A stretch of DNA of 64,000 nucleotides from positions 82,314,881 to 82,378,880 of the forward strand of contig JALJCS010000001.1 of NCBI GenBank assembly GCA_023055355.1, given 5' to 3'. Numbering within the stretch: position 1 is the stretch's first letter; each line of letters starts with the position of its first letter. This DNA is from Agelaius tricolor (taxonomy: Eukaryota; Chordata; Aves; Passeriformes; Icteridae). The notes below the pieces were generated by a model, which searched no databases, was not told the origin of the DNA, and saw nothing but the letters and a program-made list of their open reading frames with translations. Shown here one piece after another: positions 59,501 to 64,000 of this stretch. The position numbers were made by a program, and so were the translations under genes.

Positions 59501-60234
59501 AGAATTCTTTTCCTCTTTCCTTATAAAGCAACTTTCCCAGTGTCTTTTCCCTCTACATTATATTTTTCTGAATTATTTACAATTAATCAGCATTATTCCA
59601 ATATTCATTTTACCCCATGTTTTACAGTTTTTATTACTGCAGTGAGAATTTACATGAGGAAGATGTGTACAGTACCAACCATCACAGAAAAGAACTAAAT
59701 TTTATCCCAGCTAAATAATTTATCCCAGAATGTAGAGATAAGCCCTGTTTCTTGAGTAAGATACAAGAAAAATGTTTGTCTGCCCAAGTCAGCAATTCCC
59801 AAACTCTAGGTCACAGCTGTGAGCAATTAAGGTTAGTGGGTTCAGGAGCCCCACAGATATGTGGCAGGCAGTAGGGAGGGTGGTGGGTCAAGGAAAAAAA
59901 AAAACCAGTTTGAGGCTTGATGTAACCTATGCCTTCCAGAACTCCCAAGGAGCACTGCCATGAACAGGGAGTGCTTCTGAAGGTTCTCTGTTCCCCATCA
60001 AACCCCAGCCTGAGTTCAGACAGCTGAGTCTGGTCCAGCTCATTCCTGGTATCTATATTACTTGGAGAACAGAAAGAACATGAGGATCATATCAATCTTC
60101 TTCCACTTCTTACATGCCTTCATCCATTCCTTTCTAACTCTTTTCCTCAGGCATTTCCTTTCCACTGAAGGACAGGTTACTGATTCTTCAGGAGCAACCT
60201 ACTTGGTGTCTGCTCTGTCTGAGTCAGAGAAGGG

Positions 60235-60500
60235 ACAAGAGTGGCTTTCCAGCCGCTCTGCCCCAGCCTGTCATTGCAAGGGTTTGTTGTGGGCCAAAGG
60301 TAGGACCTGGCACTTGGTCCTGTTGAACTTCATACCCCTGGCCTCAGGCCACTGGTCCAGCCTGTCCAGATCCCTCTGCAGAGCCTTCCTGGCCTGTGGC
60401 AGATCAATGCTTCTGTCCCATGTGGTGTCATTTGGAGCTCACAGAGGATGAACTCGATCCCCTTGTCCAGAGGATTTATAAAGATATTGGTATTTTTAAA
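60235..60500 (-). mobile_element. CR1 LINE internal fragment, reverse-transcriptase region
   Basis: The minus strand encodes pieces of the CR1 ORF2 C-terminus: the segment [20 protein letters not shown] lies in one frame over about 60310-60370, while the upstream part (LDKGIEF...) is shifted into another. Nucleotide blocks such as tccagatccctctgcagagc and gaactcgatccccttgtcca are typical of CR1. It has neither a 3' tail nor a 5' end, so it is an internal relic with frameshifts. The 129-codon plus frame at 60062-60451 is a by-product. Confidence 0.92.
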
Positions 60501-62664
60501 ATCCAAAGGATACCATTTCTTAGAGAGATTTGCGTTTCCTATGAGCATTGCCTAGCACAACAGAGATCAGTTAAACCTTGACAAGTATTTTAATTTAAAC
60601 ATTTCACAGTGAAAAAAACTATTGGTTTTTAAAATAAAATTTTTGTACTGTTTCTATGCTCTTATTTGTCTAGATACTTTTTTTTGTCTCTTTCCCTGAA
60701 TTTTCTTTCCTCTGAGAAAATGAGCAAATGAAAGAGCTCTGGGATGTTTTCTCACTTTTTGAATTTTGTTTCTGACACTTTAACTTTTCAAAACTTCCTC
60801 AACTTTGGAAGAAGTAACACTCAAACAAGTAAAATGTAACTTTGTAACTTTGTCACTTTATAGCTTTTCAAAAAAGTGGAAAAGGTATTTAACATGCAAC
60901 AGAAAGACAGAATTATAGAGTTTCAATTTTCTATTGCTTACACTTTTCCGGAGCTAAAAAGGTTTTTTAAATTTACCAAGATGCAAAAAGGAAAATGTAA
61001 AAAATAAGGAATAGAGGGAATAGAGGTCACAGTTTTTAATGTGCATTTTATAGAATGGGGAAAGTTTGGGGAAAAAACATAGGACAAAGAAAAAATAAAA
61101 GTCAGATCTGAAGTTATGCAAAGAAAATTGCATCATTTGGTACAATATAAAATAAAATATGATTTACATTTACTATTCATGCATTTTCTTAATAAATGCA
61201 TTCTCCTTTATAACTAGAATCTGTGGATCAACTCAAAAGCATTCTACACGGTCCCAATTTAAAAAAATGCATATCCATATTTATCTGTACATTTACCAGG
61301 TTGCGGTGTCTGGCACTTGGTTGGAGGCTGTAAATAGCAGTGGAGCTCGTTTGTGAAGGAGACAGAGCATTCTCAGAGGTCTCTTCTGTGAACTCACTTC
61401 CCCAGGCACTAAATTTAAACAGGAATCCCATCACCCTCTACCCCAAGAGGAAGACACATTTCTTTGATGCTGCCATGATTTATACAAATAGCTGTAGGAC
61501 AGTAAATATCGCTATGCATATTTTTGCTTTGTCTGCCTCCATGAATCTTGTGCTGAGTGCTCATGGTCCAGCTCCAGCAGCAGAGAGATGGATCTGCCCA
61601 AGCCCCAGGCAGGTCTCCAAAGGCCCAAGAGCTGCAGCCTCAGAAAGGTGCCAGAGACAGATCTGTCACAGAAAAGCAATTTTTCTAGGAAGAAACCATA
61701 CAAATTATGTATGCTAAACATAGTGATCCAATTGATGTAGGGCCCCTCTCCTGTAACCTTCCTCAATTACCAGAAAACCAAGATATGTGCTCTCCATGGT
61801 GCTCACTTAACCACAGCTGGGCAGGTTGTGTAGCCATCCCCTCCAATGCTGCAGGAATGTTCTGTCCCAGCACAGGAATTTCACCACCTGCAGTGTTAGG
61901 CAGTGATGAGCTTCCTGACACCAAAAGCACTTTGCCTCCTGGACAGGGATCTAGGTGTGTGTAGATACTCTGAATAACACCTGAGATCTGCAAAGTCCAA
62001 GCAATGCGGGCATCTAAATCCCAGAATAATTTTTGAGACTTGCATCAGGGGAGTTTTCATGGGGCAGGAAAGTTCCCTGGGGCTCACTCTGTGGCCTGGG
62101 GCCTTGCCAGGGGTGGCTTTGGGCCCTGGGAGTGGTGGCTGGGCTCCAGCTCCTAGACTGTTGGAGCCCAGGCACACTCAGCTTTTGTGCACTGGGTCCT
62201 CACTGCCCATGCTATCCCATGTCCCCTGGGACTGGAGGAGTGTTTCCATCTTGCTCTTGAAAACAAACCCAAAACTGTAGTCACACATGGTTCTATAAAA
62301 ATGACAAGAAAGTGACTGTGTAGAGTGGGATTTATTCAAATTGATTCTGTACCTGTTAGCTGTAAACATAAAGAAACAAATACAAATGGGGGACACGGGG
62401 TGTGTGTTTGTTTTTCAGATGAAAATGCTTATTGTATTTACCTGTTAAACTGGAAAGACCATAGGAGATGATTCAGATTATTGGGTAAATAATGCATGTT
62501 TAAGAATATGACCCTGACTGTCCCTTTTGCTGGTTCTTCATTTTGTTGAATGATTTATTTATAGCATGTCTGTGAATCCAGTCCCTTCTGTGGGTGATGT
62601 CATCTTTCTCCTGTATTACACATGCTGCACACCAGGGGAAGAGGCAGCAGCAACATGATTCAAC
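60501..62664. other. no gene seen; GC-richer patch at 62.0-62.3 kb
   Basis: AT-rich to about 61300 and then mixed. The frames at 61340-61717 (125 codons plus) and 61896-62177 (93 codons minus) have no recognisable family. The patch at 62040-62260 is G-rich and open in several frames by composition. Confidence 0.45.
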
Positions 62665-62708
62665 ATTTTACTCTTTCTCCTTCCTCTTAGAAGGAGAAAG
62701 AGTAAAAT
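62665..62708. repeat. 18-bp perfect inverted repeat (hairpin)
   Basis: The arms attttactctttctcctt (62665-62682) and aaggagaaagagtaaaat (62691-62708) are exact reverse complements around the loop cctcttag. The left arm is pure pyrimidine apart from two A bases. No transcript evidence is visible. Confidence 0.95.
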
Positions 62709-64000
62709 CAAAAACATATACTTTACTTTATATACATATTTGTTTCAAATGTCACTGAAGCATCTGTTTAAAAACATACATTTATAGAAAGAGAGGAAAA
62801 GATTACAGATGCCTCTTCAAGTTCATTCTCTCTGTTACTGAAGTCTCGGATAGTTCACTTAAGCCTCATTTGAAAAGAATTCCCATAGTACTTTACATGC
62901 CTGATGGCTAACACTTAGGTTTTGAGAGATTAATGAAGCCAAGGTGAAATGGTGATAGGGTGAAATAGTAGCAAAACGGCTGGAAAAGAGAAGCAAGCTC
63001 AACACCCATCGCCAACAAAAAAACAAATAAAAAAACCCCAACCAAACCAAAAAAACAACCCCAACCAGCTGCTATTTTCCTAAGTGGAAAAAAAAAAAAG
63101 GTTCTTAAATATTGATATTTTCTCAGTAAGAGGTTATTTTTAAGGTTATTTTGTTTACATTTGTTTGTATTTATTACATATATGAAATATGTAAATTTTT
63201 AAATCACATCCAAAAGTTACTGGAAAGGAGGATGACAAAAACTGATTAGAATAACTGTCTGTATTTTGGAGGCAACCTATTTCTCTGCACTGCACTGGGA
63301 AATCCAGCCCACACATCAACCTCCCAGTTGAGCACAATATAAGGAGCTCTCAGGAGGCAATGAAAATTTCCAGTCCCTGACAACTTTTATGAGCTGGGAT
63401 TTGGTGGCTGCCCTTTAGTAAAAAGCTGTGGCTTCCCTTGAAGAAAACATTTCCATTCTATTGCTACCCTCTCAGTCCTTACCAGATACTCCCTTTGTTT
63501 AAAAGCTTGTCAAAACTTACGATGGAATCAAACTTCTTTTTTTCTGCAACTGTAATATTCAAGTCAGCTTATATAGATAGAACTAAGTGCCTGCTTTAAA
63601 CCACAATCCATATAAATTAAATTGAAAATAACTTTTATAATAATGTATTTATACGTAGTATTTGAGTACTTGCTTTATGTTTCACACAAAAGACAAAAAT
63701 TCTGAATTCTGGGAATCTTTTCTCCAAAAGCCTTTTTGCTATATATCGCCTCCAACATCCCAGTTCTTTTACATGCAAAAAGGACATTAATATGAATGAG
63801 AATGATTTGTACAGCTAGGAGACTCAGAACCAAGATGCATTAAAAGGTTCTTAGACGAGGATTTTAGATAGAGGCAAAAATCATGGAATTATTCAGTTCA
63901 TATGCATTTGACTAGTCTATCCTAAAATAAAGTATACAGTAAGTAGTTTCTGATTCTTAATGCAATATTCTAAACCAGTGGCTGTTGGACCAAGTAGTTA
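62709..64000. other. AT-rich DNA, no gene seen
   Basis: An A/C-rich low-complexity stretch lies at 63017-63066 and a poly-A run at about 63087-63100. Nothing else is recognised up to the window end. Confidence 0.5.
63017..63066. repeat. A/C-rich low-complexity tract
   Basis: Runs of A broken by CC, CCC and CCCC (aaaaacccc-type words) make an irregular simple-sequence stretch. Confidence 0.75.

Larger units (their letters stand above)
54538..60234. other. AT-rich DNA, no gene seen
   Basis: No gene, RNA or transposon is recognised over this 5.7 kb. Minor simple repeats are present: TATC units at 55556-55595 and TA at 56530-56545. The frames of 60-108 codons (for example 56606-56932 minus) lack known motifs. 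Confidence 0.5.

Noticed and set aside
60062..60548. 129-codon plus frame and 72-codon minus frame
   Set aside because: They overlap an internal CR1 relic and are explained by it.
1..64000. Prokaryotic features (operons, CRISPR arrays, insertion sequences, riboswitches) and tRNA/rRNA genes
   Set aside because: Composition, CR1/LTR repeats and lack of long frames show vertebrate nuclear DNA. I saw no tRNA A/B boxes with a cloverleaf and no rRNA sequence.

Overview
The window reads as AT-rich, vertebrate, non-coding nuclear DNA from a bird, most likely a passerine. The bird call rests on at least eight fragments of CR1 LINEs. Several of these end in the avian CR1 3' signature, where a 'cttccaac' block is followed by 8-bp ATTCTATG-like repeats. 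The passerine call is weaker. It rests on a roughly 1.1-kb LTR-type element at 32.25-33.37 kb that I recognise from passerine genomes, plus two further avian LTR elements.

I found no protein-coding gene, rRNA, tRNA or other RNA gene that I can support. All open frames are short (the longest is 204 codons), they overlap frames on both strands, and many come from repeats. The region is best read as a gene desert or the interior of a very large intron.

Layout: 1-2.2 kb is plain AT-rich sequence. At 2.20-2.38 kb there is a CCTT microsatellite fused to a 9-bp pyrimidine-rich minisatellite. CR1 fragments lie at 6.4 and 8.1 kb (minus), 16.5 kb (plus), 22.3-23.2 kb (minus, the longest, with a reverse-transcriptase FADD box), 37.8 and 39.9 kb (plus), 53.0 kb (plus, an older lineage) and 60.2 kb (minus). 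Three stretches at 10.7, 17.3 and 54.5 kb look like remains of one old palindromic, MITE-like repeat. A 67-bp tandem duplication sits at 28.9 kb.

LTR elements: the 32.25-33.37 kb element carries a 4 x 40-bp internal repeat. At 40.57-41.12 kb there is a solo-LTR-like element (minus strand) whose 5' end is a near-perfect 41-bp inverted repeat. At 51.21-52.24 kb there is a complete but tiny LTR-internal-LTR element with a polypurine tract and a matching 6-bp target duplication. None of these has a recognisable gag, pol or env frame.

Simple repeats (GATA/GACA, GAT/ATT, CA, TATC, AAAT, poly-A) are scattered throughout. A few GC-richer or homeodomain-site-rich blocks (11.5-12.3, 27.2-27.8, 31.2-31.5, 39.1-39.3, 47.8-48.1 and 50.0-50.3 kb) are the best places to look for conserved regulatory DNA, but conservation cannot be judged from one sequence. 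Nothing here amounts to an evident new biological system. The most unusual structures are the palindromic LTR and the compact LTR element.
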